Below are positions 27,129-35,666 of a stretch of DNA of 50,184 nucleotides, piece by piece. This DNA is from Rhodobacter sp. (GTDB taxonomy: Bacteria > Pseudomonadota > Alphaproteobacteria > Rhodobacterales > Rhodobacteraceae). The stretch lies in assembly GCA_030066215.1 (NCBI GenBank), contig JASJCA010000007.1:1-50184 (forward strand), in the 5' to 3' direction. The position numbers were made by a program, and so were the translations under genes. The notes beneath the pieces are model-generated. The model was not told the DNA's origin. It searched no databases and saw only the letters and a list, made by a program, of their open reading frames with translations. Within the stretch, counting starts at the first letter, position 1. Every line of letters begins with the position of its first letter.

Positions 27129-27790
27129 ACGCGCTGACCGGAGAGGCGCTGGAGGCCGCGCGCGCCAAGGCACAGGCCGAGTACCGCAGCCTGCGCGCCC
27201 GCAAGGGCCGGCTCGACGACGACAGCCTCGACCTGATCCTGCGCGAGGCGCGCAGCCACTATGCCTGGACTGACCGGCCGGTTCCGCGCGAGACGCTTGA
27301 GGCGATCTACCAGATCACCGCCGCCGGCCCCACCAGCATGAACACCTGCCCCGCGCGGTTCGTCTTCGTGACGACGGACGCGGGAAAAGAGAGGCTCGCG
27401 CCGGCGCTGAAGCCGGCCAACAAGCCCAAGATGATGGGCGCACCGGTGACCGCGATCATCGCCCACGACCTCGAATTCTGGACCCACCTGCCGTTTCTCT
27501 TCCCGCACGAGGACCGGCGGCACCTGTTCGAGGGCAAGGCCGCGCATATCGAGGCCACAGCGTTCCGCAACGCCACGCTGCAGGGGGCCTATTTCATGAT
27601 CGCCGCGCGGGCCCTGGGGCTCGATGTCGGGGCGATGTCGGGCTTCGACAATGCAGCGGTCGATGCCGCGTTTTTCGCCGGCACCTCGTTGCGGTCGAAT
27701 TTCCTGTGCAATCTCGGTTATGCGGACGAGACCGCTTTGTTCCAGAAACTGCCGCGGTTCGACTTCGACGCCGTCTGCTCGTTCGCGTGA
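27125..27790 (+). CDS. Nitroreductase-family FMN oxidoreductase (RutE/malonic semialdehyde reductase-like)
   Basis: A 221-residue flavoprotein of the nitroreductase superfamily. The AGPTSMNTCPARFVFV segment (FMN binding), HIEATAFRNATLQGAYFMIAARALGLD and GYADET resemble the RutE/YdfG-linked malonic semialdehyde reductase subgroup. It probably uses NAD(P)H to reduce an aldehyde, quinone or enone in the pathway. ATGA overlap with the FAH gene and a 6-base gap to the OsmC gene show one operon. No other rut gene is present, so pyrimidine breakdown is not implied. Confidence 0.78.
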   Translation: MNALTGEALEAARAKAQAEYRSLRARKGRLDDDSLDLILREARSHYAWTDRPVPRETLEAIYQITAAGPTSMNTCPARFVFVTTDAGKERLAPALKPANKPKMMGAPVTAIIAHDLEFWTHLPFLFPHEDRRHLFEGKAAHIEATAFRNATLQGAYFMIAARALGLDVGAMSGFDNAAVDAAFFAGTSLRSNFLCNLGYADETALFQKLPRFDFDAVCSFA

Positions 27791-27796
27791 GGCGCC

Positions 27797-28252
27797 ATGG
27801 CGATCCGGCAAAAAACCACGATCAAGGCGCGGATGACAGGCCGCGGCATCAGCCATGCCCGCAGCGACGTGGCGGTGCGCGATCTGACCGGCATCATCGA
27901 CGAACCGGTGGAGCGCGGCGGCACCAATCTGGGCCTATCGCCGACCGAGACCGCCTTTGCCGCGCTGATCGGCTGCACCAATGTGATCGGCCACAAATGT
28001 GCCGGCAAGCTTGGCGTCGAGATCGGCGATCTGAGCTTTGACATGGCGGTCGATTTCGACCGCCGCGGCGTATTGCTGATGGACGAGGTCGACGTCCCGT
28101 TCACCGCAATCACGCTGACGGTGACGGCGGACGGGCCGGCGAGTGCTGGCGATCTGCAGCGCGTCGCCGAGGAGACCGCCAAGTATTGCCCGATCTCGAA
28201 GCTCTTTGAGGCGGCGGGCACGGACCTGACCATCGAATGGCGCAAGGCTTAA
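27797..28252 (+). CDS. OsmC/Ohr-family protein
   Basis: A 151-residue protein with OsmC-like features: LGLSPTETAFAALIGCTNVIGHKCAGKLGVEI, with two Cys (about 60 and 68), and a second Cys-containing segment, EETAKYCPISKLFEAAG. Classic OsmC/Ohr proteins reduce organic peroxides using two Cys residues. Members inside catabolic operons are common and their substrates are mostly unknown. Here it sits between the nitroreductase and TRAP genes. I infer detoxification of a reactive intermediate. Confidence 0.8.
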   Translation: MAIRQKTTIKARMTGRGISHARSDVAVRDLTGIIDEPVERGGTNLGLSPTETAFAALIGCTNVIGHKCAGKLGVEIGDLSFDMAVDFDRRGVLLMDEVDVPFTAITLTVTADGPASAGDLQRVAEETAKYCPISKLFEAAGTDLTIEWRKA

Positions 28253-28275
28253 GCGCGAAACTGGGAGGACGGACG

Positions 28276-29361
28276 ATGATTGCGAAACTCACACGGCGGG
28301 CGGCCCTGGGGGCAGCACTGGCGCTGGCGGCGGCGCCGGCATTGGCCACCGAAACGATCAAGGCGGTGGTGATCGACGGCTATCCGGCGCGGGCGCTTTG
28401 GGTGACCGAATTCACCAACTTCTTCATTCCCGAGGTCGACAAGCGCCTGGCCGAGGCCGGCAATTACAAGATGGACTGGCAGGAAAGCTACGGTGGGTCC
28501 ATCGTCAAGCCCAAGGGCGTGCTGGAAGGCGTCAAGCTGGGGCTCGGCGACATCGGCATCGTCACCACGATCTTCCATTCCTCAAAACTGCCGAGCCAGG
28601 CGATTTCCGCGGTGACCCCGTTCATCGCGCCCGACGCCCGCGCGGTGGCCAAGGCGGTGGACGAGATCGCCAATGAATTTCCGACGATGCAGAACGAGTT
28701 CGCCGCGCAGAACCAGGTCTACCTGGCGACCGGCGTGGTGTTGGACACCTATCAGCTGTTCTCGAAATCGCCGATCAATTCGCTGTCCGATATCGAGGGC
28801 GGCAAAGTCGCGGGCGCGGGCATGAACCTGCGCTATCTCGAAGGTATCGAGGGTGCGGCCGGCGTGCGCGGCGGGCTGACCGATTTCTACAACATGCTGC
28901 AGACCGGGCTCGTGGATCACGCGATGCTGTGGCCCGAGGCCGCCAAGACCTTCAAGATTGCCGAGGTCGCTCCTTACATGCTGCGGGTCGATCTGGGCGC
29001 GGTGAACTCCAAGACGATCACGGTCAACAAGGACTACTGGGACGGCCTGCCGGACGAGGTCAAGGACGTGCTGAGGGAGGTCGCCGTGCTTTACCGCGAC
29101 CATGTCGCCGGGATAGCGATGGACCGCGCCGCGGCGAGCCGCGAGGCCTATGTCGCCGCCGGCGGCACCATCGTCGAGGCCAATGCCGACGACCGCGCCG
29201 ACTGGGCCGCGGCGATGCCGAACATCGCCGCCGAATGGGCCACGGGGCTCGACGGCAAGGGCGAGCCCGGCACCGAGATGCTGCGCGCCTATCTCGGTAA
29301 GCTCGAGGCGTCGGGTTACACCGGCGTGCGCGACTGGACCGCGGATCTCGCCAGCAACTGA
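28276..29361 (+). CDS. TRAP transporter substrate-binding protein (DctP family)
   Basis: A 361-residue periplasmic binding protein. An N-terminal signal peptide (RRAALGAALALAAAPALA, cleavage about residue 24-25, with a possible twin-Arg TRRAALG) is followed by the DctP fold. The characteristic VKLGLGDIGIVTTIFH, SDIEGGKVAGAGMN and VNKDYWDGLPDEVKDVLREVA segments are present. GGGAGG precedes the ATG. Together with the next two genes it forms a complete TRAP system. Position next to an intradiol dioxygenase suggests an aromatic or other cyclic carboxylate as substrate, which is inference. Confidence 0.9.
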   Translation: MIAKLTRRAALGAALALAAAPALATETIKAVVIDGYPARALWVTEFTNFFIPEVDKRLAEAGNYKMDWQESYGGSIVKPKGVLEGVKLGLGDIGIVTTIFHSSKLPSQAISAVTPFIAPDARAVAKAVDEIANEFPTMQNEFAAQNQVYLATGVVLDTYQLFSKSPINSLSDIEGGKVAGAGMNLRYLEGIEGAAGVRGGLTDFYNMLQTGLVDHAMLWPEAAKTFKIAEVAPYMLRVDLGAVNSKTITVNKDYWDGLPDEVKDVLREVAVLYRDHVAGIAMDRAAASREAYVAAGGTIVEANADDRADWAAAMPNIAAEWATGLDGKGEPGTEMLRAYLGKLEASGYTGVRDWTADLASN

Positions 29362-29368
29362 CGGGAAC

Positions 29369-29947
29369 ATGTCGGAGGGGCCGGGGCCGATGCAGCGCGT
29401 TCTGAGGCCGGTCATCCTGGGCCTCGCCGCACTCACCGATCGCATCGCGATCGCCGCCAACACGATCGGGACCCTGGTCGTGTTGGCGCTTGTCATGGTG
29501 GTGAATTTCGACGTCGTGGCGCGCGGGGCGTTCAACGCGCCGTTTCTGGGCGCGGTCGAGGTGGTGCAGTTCTCGATGGTGCTGATCGTGTTTCTGCAAC
29601 TGCCGGATGTGGTGCGGGTCAACCGTCTGACCCGGTCGGACGGGTTCCTGGTGGTGATCGGCACGCGGTTTCCCAAGCTCACCGCCGCGCTGCGGCACGT
29701 CATCGATGCGGTCTCGGCGGTGCTCATGGCGCTGATCGCCATCGCGATCTGGCCGGAATTCACCGAGATGTGGGAAACGCGCGACTATTTCGGCGTGCCC
29801 GGCGTCTTCACCGCGCCCTGGTGGCCGATCAAGCTGACGATCTTTCTCAGCGCGGTGCTCTGCACGCTGATCTTCGCGCTCAAGGTCCTGCTGCCCGCCG
29901 CCCGGCCGGAACTGGTGCGCCTGCCCGAGCATGAGGACGGCGCATGA
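29369..29947 (+). CDS. TRAP transporter small permease (DctQ family)
   Basis: A protein of about 192 residues with four predicted membrane helices (around LVVLALVMVVNFDVVAR, VVQFSMVLIVFLQL, AVLMALIAIAIW, LTIFLSAVLCTLIFALKVLL), the DctQ layout. ATG 29369 and ATG 29390 are both possible starts; the latter has GGAGGGG at a wider spacing. ATGA overlap with the large permease. It scaffolds DctM in the inner membrane. Confidence 0.85.
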   Translation: MSEGPGPMQRVLRPVILGLAALTDRIAIAANTIGTLVVLALVMVVNFDVVARGAFNAPFLGAVEVVQFSMVLIVFLQLPDVVRVNRLTRSDGFLVVIGTRFPKLTAALRHVIDAVSAVLMALIAIAIWPEFTEMWETRDYFGVPGVFTAPWWPIKLTIFLSAVLCTLIFALKVLLPAARPELVRLPEHEDGA

Positions 29948-31251
29948 GCCCGCTAGAGATCGGCCTGATCTCGGTCGTCGCCATCGTCGTTCTGATCTAT
30001 CTGGGCGTCTACATCCCGATCGCGCTCGGCGTGGTCAGCTTCGTCTCGATCTGGCTGATGCGGGACAATTTCGACCTTGCGATGAACCTCCTGAAGATCG
30101 CGGTCAGCGACAGCGTGATGGAATACACCTTCGCCACAGTGCCGCTCTTCACCTTCATGGGGCTCGTGGTGTCGAAGGCGGGCCTGGGCGGCGACGTCTA
30201 CGACGTGATGAGTTCGGGCTTCCGGCGGGTCAAGGGCGGCATCGGCATGGCCACGGTCGGCGCCAACGCGGTCTTCGCCGCGGTGACGGGGTCGTCGATC
30301 GCCTCGGCTTCGGTGTTTTCCAAGGTCTCGGTGCCGCAGATGCTGCACCACGACTACAACCCGCGTTTCGCGGTCGGCGTGGTGGCCGGCTCGTCGGTCC
30401 TGGGCATGATCATCCCGCCGTCGGCGATGCTGATCATCTATTCCTTCGTGGCCGAGCAGTCGGTGGGCGACATGTTCCTTGCCGGCGTGGTGCCCGGGCT
30501 GATGCTGGCGGTGGCCTATGTCGGCGCGATCTGGGCGATGGGCCGGCTGACGCCGCGCTTCGTCGGGGGCCGCGCCGCCGACGATTTCGAAATCATGCCC
30601 TGGTCCGAAATCGCGTCCAAGCTCGGCCCCACGGTGGCGCTGATCGTGCTGGTCCTGGGCGGGATCTACACCGGCTGGCTGACCCCGGTCGAGGCCGGCG
30701 CGGCCGGTTCGCTCGCCGCGCTGCTGATCGCGCTGGTGCGCCGCCGGATGAGCCTGCGCGGCTTTTGGGAGGCGCTTCTGGAGACCGGCCACATCACCGC
30801 AGCGATCCTGTTTCTGATCACCGCCGCCTCGATCTATTCGCGGATGCTGGGGCTTGCGGGGCTGCCGAACCAGTTGGGCGACATGCTGGCCGGCTCGCAG
30901 GCCGGGTTCTTCCAGATCATGCTGATCTATGTGCTTTTGATGCTGTTTCTCGGCACCCTTCTCGACACCGCCTCGATCATCCTGATCGTGGTGCCGCTGT
31001 TTCTGCCGCTGATCGAGCCGATGGGCCTCAGCCTGGTCTGGTTCGGCATCATCACCGTCGTCGGCGCCGAAATCGGGCTTCTGACGCCGCCGCTGGGGAT
31101 TTCCTGTTTCGTCATCAAGGCCACGCTCAACGACGACCGGATCAGCCTGAAGGACGTGTTCCTCGGCGCCCTGCCCTTTGCCGCGGTCATGCTCGTCGTG
31201 CTGATCCTGCTGATCCGGTTCCCGGAGCTCAGCCTGGCCATTCTGAACTAA
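29944..31251 (+). CDS. TRAP transporter large permease (DctM family)
   Basis: A 435-residue inner-membrane protein with about 12 helices and the DctM signatures VYDVMSSGFRRVKGGIGMATV, GSSIASASVFSKV, GSSVLGMIIPPSAMLIIYS, FLGTLLDTASIILIVVPLF and IGLLTPPLG. It provides the Na+-coupled transport pathway. It starts inside the end of dctQ and is followed 11 bases later by the dioxygenase gene, so uptake and ring cleavage are co-expressed. Confidence 0.94.
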   Translation: MSPLEIGLISVVAIVVLIYLGVYIPIALGVVSFVSIWLMRDNFDLAMNLLKIAVSDSVMEYTFATVPLFTFMGLVVSKAGLGGDVYDVMSSGFRRVKGGIGMATVGANAVFAAVTGSSIASASVFSKVSVPQMLHHDYNPRFAVGVVAGSSVLGMIIPPSAMLIIYSFVAEQSVGDMFLAGVVPGLMLAVAYVGAIWAMGRLTPRFVGGRAADDFEIMPWSEIASKLGPTVALIVLVLGGIYTGWLTPVEAGAAGSLAALLIALVRRRMSLRGFWEALLETGHITAAILFLITAASIYSRMLGLAGLPNQLGDMLAGSQAGFFQIMLIYVLLMLFLGTLLDTASIILIVVPLFLPLIEPMGLSLVWFGIITVVGAEIGLLTPPLGISCFVIKATLNDDRISLKDVFLGALPFAAVMLVVLILLIRFPELSLAILN

Positions 31252-31262
31252 GGGAGGCGTCG

Positions 31263-32129
31263 ATGCGCACCGTCACCAAGGACAATATCACCGAGGTCTT
31301 CACCGGCTATTTCGGCGAAGACACCGACCCGCGCGTGCGCGAGGTCTTGGGGGCGCTGGCGCGGCACATCCACGACTTCGCGCGCGAGGTGAACCTGACC
31401 CACGAGGAGTGGCGCAAGGGGCTGGAATTTCTGGAATGGGCGGGCCGGATCACCACGCCCGAGCGCAACGAGTTCGTGCTGTTGTCGGACGTGCTCGGCC
31501 TGTCGTCGCTGGTCGACATGCTGCATTCGGTGCCCGAGGCGACAAGTTCCTCGGTCCTCGGTCCGTTCCACGTCTCAAACCCGCCGCCCCTGCCCGTCGG
31601 CGGCGATCTGAAGCGCGACTTCGAGGGCGAGGTGCTGCTGGTCGAGGGCGTGATCCAGGACACCGGCGGCACCCCGATTCCGGGCGCGCAGATCGACGTC
31701 TGGCAGACCGCGCCGAACGGGCTTTATTCCAGCCAGGACCCCGACCAGGACATCTACTCGTTCCACGCCCTGATGACGGTGGGCGAGGACGGCCGCTATG
31801 CCTTCACCACCGTGCGCCCGGTCAGCTACACCGTGCCCAGCAACGGACCCGTGGGCGGCATTCTCGAGGCCGCCGGTCGGCATCCCTGGCGGCCGTCGCA
31901 TCTGCATTTCATCGTCTCCGCCGAGGGCTTCCAGTCGCTGGTCACCGAGGTCTTTCCCGACGACGACCCCTATCTCGACGAAGACACCGTGTTTGGCGTG
32001 CGCGACGATCTGGTGATGACCTATGTCGACCAGCCCGCCGGCAGCTTCCCCGAGGGCCTTGCCCTGTCCGGCCAGGTGCCGGGGCCTTATGCGCGGGTCG
32101 ATTTCGATCTGGTGCTGGCGTCCGCCTGA
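31263..32129 (+). CDS. Intradiol ring-cleavage dioxygenase (catechol / hydroxyquinol 1,2-dioxygenase type)
   Basis: A 288-residue non-haem Fe(III) dioxygenase. The N-terminal helical dimerisation domain (about 1-105) is followed by the catalytic beta-sandwich. All four iron ligands are visible: Tyr155 (PNGLYSSQD), Tyr189 (PVSYTVPSNGP), His213 and His215 (PSHLHFIV). The GPFHVSNPPPLPVGGDL and PGAQIDVWQTAPNGLY segments fit the catechol/hydroxyquinol 1,2-dioxygenase group rather than protocatechuate 3,4-dioxygenase. Ring cleavage would yield a muconate or maleylacetate. No maleylacetate reductase or muconate cycloisomerase is present in the window, so the substrate remains open. Confidence 0.9.
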   Translation: MRTVTKDNITEVFTGYFGEDTDPRVREVLGALARHIHDFAREVNLTHEEWRKGLEFLEWAGRITTPERNEFVLLSDVLGLSSLVDMLHSVPEATSSSVLGPFHVSNPPPLPVGGDLKRDFEGEVLLVEGVIQDTGGTPIPGAQIDVWQTAPNGLYSSQDPDQDIYSFHALMTVGEDGRYAFTTVRPVSYTVPSNGPVGGILEAAGRHPWRPSHLHFIVSAEGFQSLVTEVFPDDDPYLDEDTVFGVRDDLVMTYVDQPAGSFPEGLALSGQVPGPYARVDFDLVLASA

Positions 32130-32143
32130 CCCCCCGTTCTTGA

Positions 32144-32176
32144 CCGGCGCCAGCGCACCGTGAAAGGTGGCGCCGG
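32144..32176. other. Strong hairpin between the dioxygenase and first Gfo/Idh/MocA gene
   Basis: CCGGCGCCA at 32144-32152 pairs perfectly with TGGCGCCGG at 32168-32176. It lies in the only sizeable gap (80 bases) inside this operon. No T run follows; it may attenuate or stabilise mRNA segments rather than terminate. Confidence 0.45.
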
Positions 32177-32209
32177 CGGCGCTGTGCCGCCGCGACGGAA
32201 GGCGTGCCG

Positions 32210-33229
32210 ATGGCAAACCCGCTGAGACTAGGCGTCCTCGGCATCGACCACGGGCACATCTTCGGCATGCTCGGCCATATGCTGCGCGAGGGCTGCACCT
32301 GCCGGCGCTGGTGGACCGAGGGCCCCGCCGTCACCGAGGCCAAATTCCGCGAGGTCTTCCCGGCGCTGGAACGGGTCGAGGACCGGCGCCGCATCCTGGA
32401 CGACCCAGACATCGACATGGTGCTGATCGCCGCCGTCCCCGCCGACCGCGCCGCGCTCGCGATCGCGGCGATGGAGGCCGGCAAGGACGTGATGGTCGAC
32501 AAGCCCGGCTGCACCACGCTGGAGCAACTGGCGGCGCTGCGCGAGACGCAGGCGCGGGCGGGGCGGATCTGGACGGTGAATTTCTCGGAGCGTTTCCAGG
32601 TGCCCGCCGTCGCCCGGGCCGAGGATCTGGTGGCCGCGGGCGCCATCGGCCGGGTGGTCCAGACGGTGAACCTCGCCCCCCACAAGCAGAACCTGCGCAC
32701 CCGGCCCGACTGGTACTTTCAGCGCGCCCGCTACGGCGGCATCCTGTGCGACATCGGCTCGCACCAGATCGACCAGTTCCTGCATTTCACCGGATCGCGC
32801 GAGGTCACCATCGCCCATGCGTTGGTCGAGAACACCACCCGACCCGATCTGCCGGGGTTTCAGGATTACGGAGAGGTCACGCTGGTCGGCGACCGCGGCC
32901 ACGGCTTTGTCCGGGTCGACTGGTTCACCCCCGACGGTCTGCCGACCTGGGGCGACGGGCGGCTCTTTCTGCTGGGCACCGAGGGTACGATCGAACTGCG
33001 CAAATACACCGATATCGGCCGGAAGCACCGGACCGACACGCTCTATCTGGTCAACGGGGCAGAGAACCGCCGCATCGACTGCGCCGGCGGGCCCCTGCCC
33101 TATTTCCCACGCCTGATCGACGACATCCGCAACCGCACCGAGACCGCGGTCGCCCAGGCGCATACGTTCCGCACCATGGAGCTCGCGATCCGCGCGCAGA
33201 TCGCCGCCGAGGCCACCGCCGATGTCTGA
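32210..33229 (+). CDS. Gfo/Idh/MocA-family oxidoreductase (first of a pair)
   Basis: A 339-residue protein with an N-terminal NAD(P)-binding Rossmann domain (LRLGVLGIDHGHIFGML, DPDIDMVLIAAV, GKDVMVDKPGCTT with the conserved Lys-Pro). A C-terminal alpha/beta substrate domain includes YGGILCDIGSHQIDQFLHF. ATG 32210 has GGAAGG seven bases upstream; a GTG six bases earlier is weaker. The family oxidises sugars but also aromatic cis-dihydrodiols and muconate semialdehydes (as in phthalate and protocatechuate 4,5-cleavage pathways), which would fit next to a dioxygenase. Overlaps the next gene by 8 bases. Confidence 0.85.
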   Translation: MANPLRLGVLGIDHGHIFGMLGHMLREGCTCRRWWTEGPAVTEAKFREVFPALERVEDRRRILDDPDIDMVLIAAVPADRAALAIAAMEAGKDVMVDKPGCTTLEQLAALRETQARAGRIWTVNFSERFQVPAVARAEDLVAAGAIGRVVQTVNLAPHKQNLRTRPDWYFQRARYGGILCDIGSHQIDQFLHFTGSREVTIAHALVENTTRPDLPGFQDYGEVTLVGDRGHGFVRVDWFTPDGLPTWGDGRLFLLGTEGTIELRKYTDIGRKHRTDTLYLVNGAENRRIDCAGGPLPYFPRLIDDIRNRTETAVAQAHTFRTMELAIRAQIAAEATADV

Positions 33230-34307
33230 CCCGCGCGCCGTCGCCATCGTCGGCGCCGGCATCGGCGCCGAGCATTTCCGCGCCTATCGCCGCCTGCCGG
33301 AGCGCTTCGCCGTCCGGACGATCTGCGAGCTCGACCCCGACCGCGCCGCGCCGCTGGTGGCCGAGGACCCGGGGCTGGCGGTCGAGACCGACCTCGCCCG
33401 GGTTCTGGCCGACCCCGCCATCGATATCGTCGATATCTGCCTGCCGCCGCATCTGCATCTCGACGCCTGCCTGCGCGCGCTGGCGGCCGGCAAGCACGTG
33501 ATCTGCGAAAAGCCGCTGGTCACCGCGCTCCGCGACGCCGACCGCCTAGCCCAGGCCGAGGCGAGCGGGCGGGCCCGCATCTTTCCGGTGTTCCAGTACC
33601 GTTTCGGCCGCGGCGCAGCCCAGCTGCGCGCGCTGATCGACGCGGGTATCACCGGCACGCCGTTTGTCGCGACGCTCGAGACCCACTGGGATCGCGGCGC
33701 CGAATACTACGCCGCGCCGTGGCGGGGCACCTGGGCGGGCGAGCGCGGCGGCGCCGTCCTGGGCCACGCGATCCACATCCACGACTGGCTGAGTTTCGTC
33801 CTCGGGCCCGTCGCATCGGTTCACGCCGAACTGGCGACGCGGGTCAACCCCATCGAGGTCGAGGATTGCGCCGCGCTGGCGATCCGAATGCACTCGGGCG
33901 CGCTGGCCACCAGCTCGATCACGCTCGGCGCGGCCGGCGATACCAGCCGGATGCGGTTCTGCTTCGCCGGCCTGACCGCCGAGAGCGGCACCGCGCCCTA
34001 CGCCCCGGCGGAGGACGCCTGGCGCTTCACCGCGCGCGACCCGGCGGATCAGCCCCGGATCGACGCCGTCGTCGCCGCCGTGCCGGAGACCCTGGGTGGG
34101 TTCGCGGGCCTGTTCAACGCGGTCGCCGATGCGCTCGACGGACAGCCCTCCGAGCCCGTGGCACTGGCCGACGCACGCCGATCGCTGGACTTCGTCACCG
34201 CCGTCTACGCCTCGGCCCGCACCGGCGCCCCGGTCGGCCTGCCCATCGGCCGAGATCATGCGCTCTATGACGGGTGGGCGCCCGACCCAAAGGCGTCCGT
34301 CGAGTAG
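33222..34307 (+). CDS. Gfo/Idh/MocA-family oxidoreductase (second of a pair)
   Basis: A 361-residue paralogue-type protein: Rossmann start AVAIVGAGIGAEHFRAYRRL, IDIVDICLPPHLHLDACLRAL, GKHVICEKPLVT (Glu-Lys-Pro), then RGGAVLGHAIHIHDWLSFVLG in the substrate domain. It differs clearly from the first protein, so the pair may act as a hetero-oligomer or on different substrates. It is the last gene of the rightward operon; convergent with the TauC-like permease gene. Substrate unknown. Confidence 0.86.
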   Translation: MSDPRAVAIVGAGIGAEHFRAYRRLPERFAVRTICELDPDRAAPLVAEDPGLAVETDLARVLADPAIDIVDICLPPHLHLDACLRALAAGKHVICEKPLVTALRDADRLAQAEASGRARIFPVFQYRFGRGAAQLRALIDAGITGTPFVATLETHWDRGAEYYAAPWRGTWAGERGGAVLGHAIHIHDWLSFVLGPVASVHAELATRVNPIEVEDCAALAIRMHSGALATSSITLGAAGDTSRMRFCFAGLTAESGTAPYAPAEDAWRFTARDPADQPRIDAVVAAVPETLGGFAGLFNAVADALDGQPSEPVALADARRSLDFVTAVYASARTGAPVGLPIGRDHALYDGWAPDPKASVE

Positions 34308-34358
34308 CCCCGGGGGCAGGAGCGCCTTTGGCGGAGCCGGGTCCGCCGCCGACCCGCC

Positions 34359-35666
34359 CTAGGACCGCCCCTTCCACGGCACCAGCCAACGCTCTGCCCG
34401 GCGCATCAGGATGTCGATGCCGTAGCCGATGATGCCGATCAGGATGATCCCCATGATCACGATATCGGTCAGCTGGAACTTCGACGCCACCATGATCATC
34501 ATGCCCGCGCCCTTCTCGGCGGCGACCAGTTCGGCGGCCACGACGGTGCCCCAGCACACGCCCATGGCGACGCGGGCGCCGGTGAAGATCTCGGGCAGGC
34601 TGTTGGGCACGATGACGTGCCGCATGATCTGCCAGCGCGAGGCGCCCAGCGAATAGGCGGCGTGCACCTTGGTGATGTTGACGCCCGACACGCCTGCGCG
34701 CGCCGCGATGGTCATGATCCAAAGCGCGGCGAGAAACAGCAGGATCACCTTGCCGACCTCGCCGATGCCGGCCCAGATGATCACCAGCGGGATCAGTGCC
34801 AAGGGCGGCACCGGCCGCATGAATTCGACGATCGGGTCGAACCAGCCTCGGAACCAGTCCGACAGGCCCATGGCATAGCCCAGCGGAATGCCGATCAGCG
34901 CGCCGAAGAAGAACCCCGCCACGACCCGGAACAGCGACCAGCCGAGATGCTGCAGAAGCGTGTTGTTCTGATAGCCTTCCGAGGCGATCTCGACGATCCG
35001 GCTCCAGACCGCCTCTGGCGAGGGCAGCCAGATCGGCTCCATCTGCCAGCCCTGGTAGGGGGTGATCAAAAGCGCGCCCTTGTCGGTCATCGTGACCGAG
35101 CCGTTGTCGATCCGGAACCGCGGCCGGTCCTGCACCAGGTTGCCGTCGGCGTCGCGCTGATTGGGGTCGAAATCGGTGGCCTGGCCGTCGACCTCGACGA
35201 TGCGCGCGCCGTCCTTGCGGCTGACGGCGTCGTTGCCGTCCCACCGCAGCTGGCCCGAGCGGTACTTGATGATATTGATCGCGTCGTTCAGCGCGAACCC
35301 GTCGCCCTCGGCGATCTCCAGGTCCTCGGCCGCGCCCTTCTTGTCCTCGACCTGCCAGAACACGCTGGCGGTGTCGCGCTGGCCGTCGGGGCCCTCGACG
35401 ACATAGTCGAACTGCCCCTTGCCCTGGTACGGGCCCGGCGCGTGGATCGGCGTCAGCTTGGACCCAGTGAACGCCCCCCAGATTAGGAAGATCGCCACAA
35501 TCGAAATCACGCTGGCGGTCCGGTTCGCCGTCACCGCGCTTTCGTCGCCGAAGGTAACGGTCTTCAGCGAGGTGAAGTCGTGGCGCTGTTCGAGCCGAGA
35601 GGTGATGAACTTCACCACCAGGAAGGCGCCGATGAAGATCGCGATATAGATCAGAAGGATGGTCAT
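34359..35666 (-). CDS. ABC transporter permease (TauC/SsuC-like) with a long periplasmic insert
   Basis: A 435-residue inner-membrane protein. The C-terminal half is a normal BPD-type permease with the EAA-like loop (AAYSLGASRWQIMRHVIVPNSLPEIFTG) and about six helices. The N-terminal part is unusual: two helices (ILLIYIAIFIGAFLVVKFI; ASVISIVAIFLIWGAF) then about 130 polar residues (about 70-205) likely in the periplasm. Typical TauC proteins are about 270 residues. The ATG at 35666 overlaps the ATPase stop (ATGA). It is the last gene of the leftward binding protein-ATPase-permease set. The extra domain may help substrate capture. Confidence 0.88.
   Translation of the reverse strand: MTILLIYIAIFIGAFLVVKFITSRLEQRHDFTSLKTVTFGDESAVTANRTASVISIVAIFLIWGAFTGSKLTPIHAPGPYQGKGQFDYVVEGPDGQRDTASVFWQVEDKKGAAEDLEIAEGDGFALNDAINIIKYRSGQLRWDGNDAVSRKDGARIVEVDGQATDFDPNQRDADGNLVQDRPRFRIDNGSVTMTDKGALLITPYQGWQMEPIWLPSPEAVWSRIVEIASEGYQNNTLLQHLGWSLFRVVAGFFFGALIGIPLGYAMGLSDWFRGWFDPIVEFMRPVPPLALIPLVIIWAGIGEVGKVILLFLAALWIMTIAARAGVSGVNITKVHAAYSLGASRWQIMRHVIVPNSLPEIFTGARVAMGVCWGTVVAAELVAAEKGAGMMIMVASKFQLTDIVIMGIILIGIIGYGIDILMRRAERWLVPWKGRS

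Noticed and set aside
34195-35244. Long minus-strand ORFs antisense to Gfo/Idh/MocA and tail-gene frames
   Set aside because: Arg-rich shadow frames of real GC-rich genes; none carries a recognisable domain.
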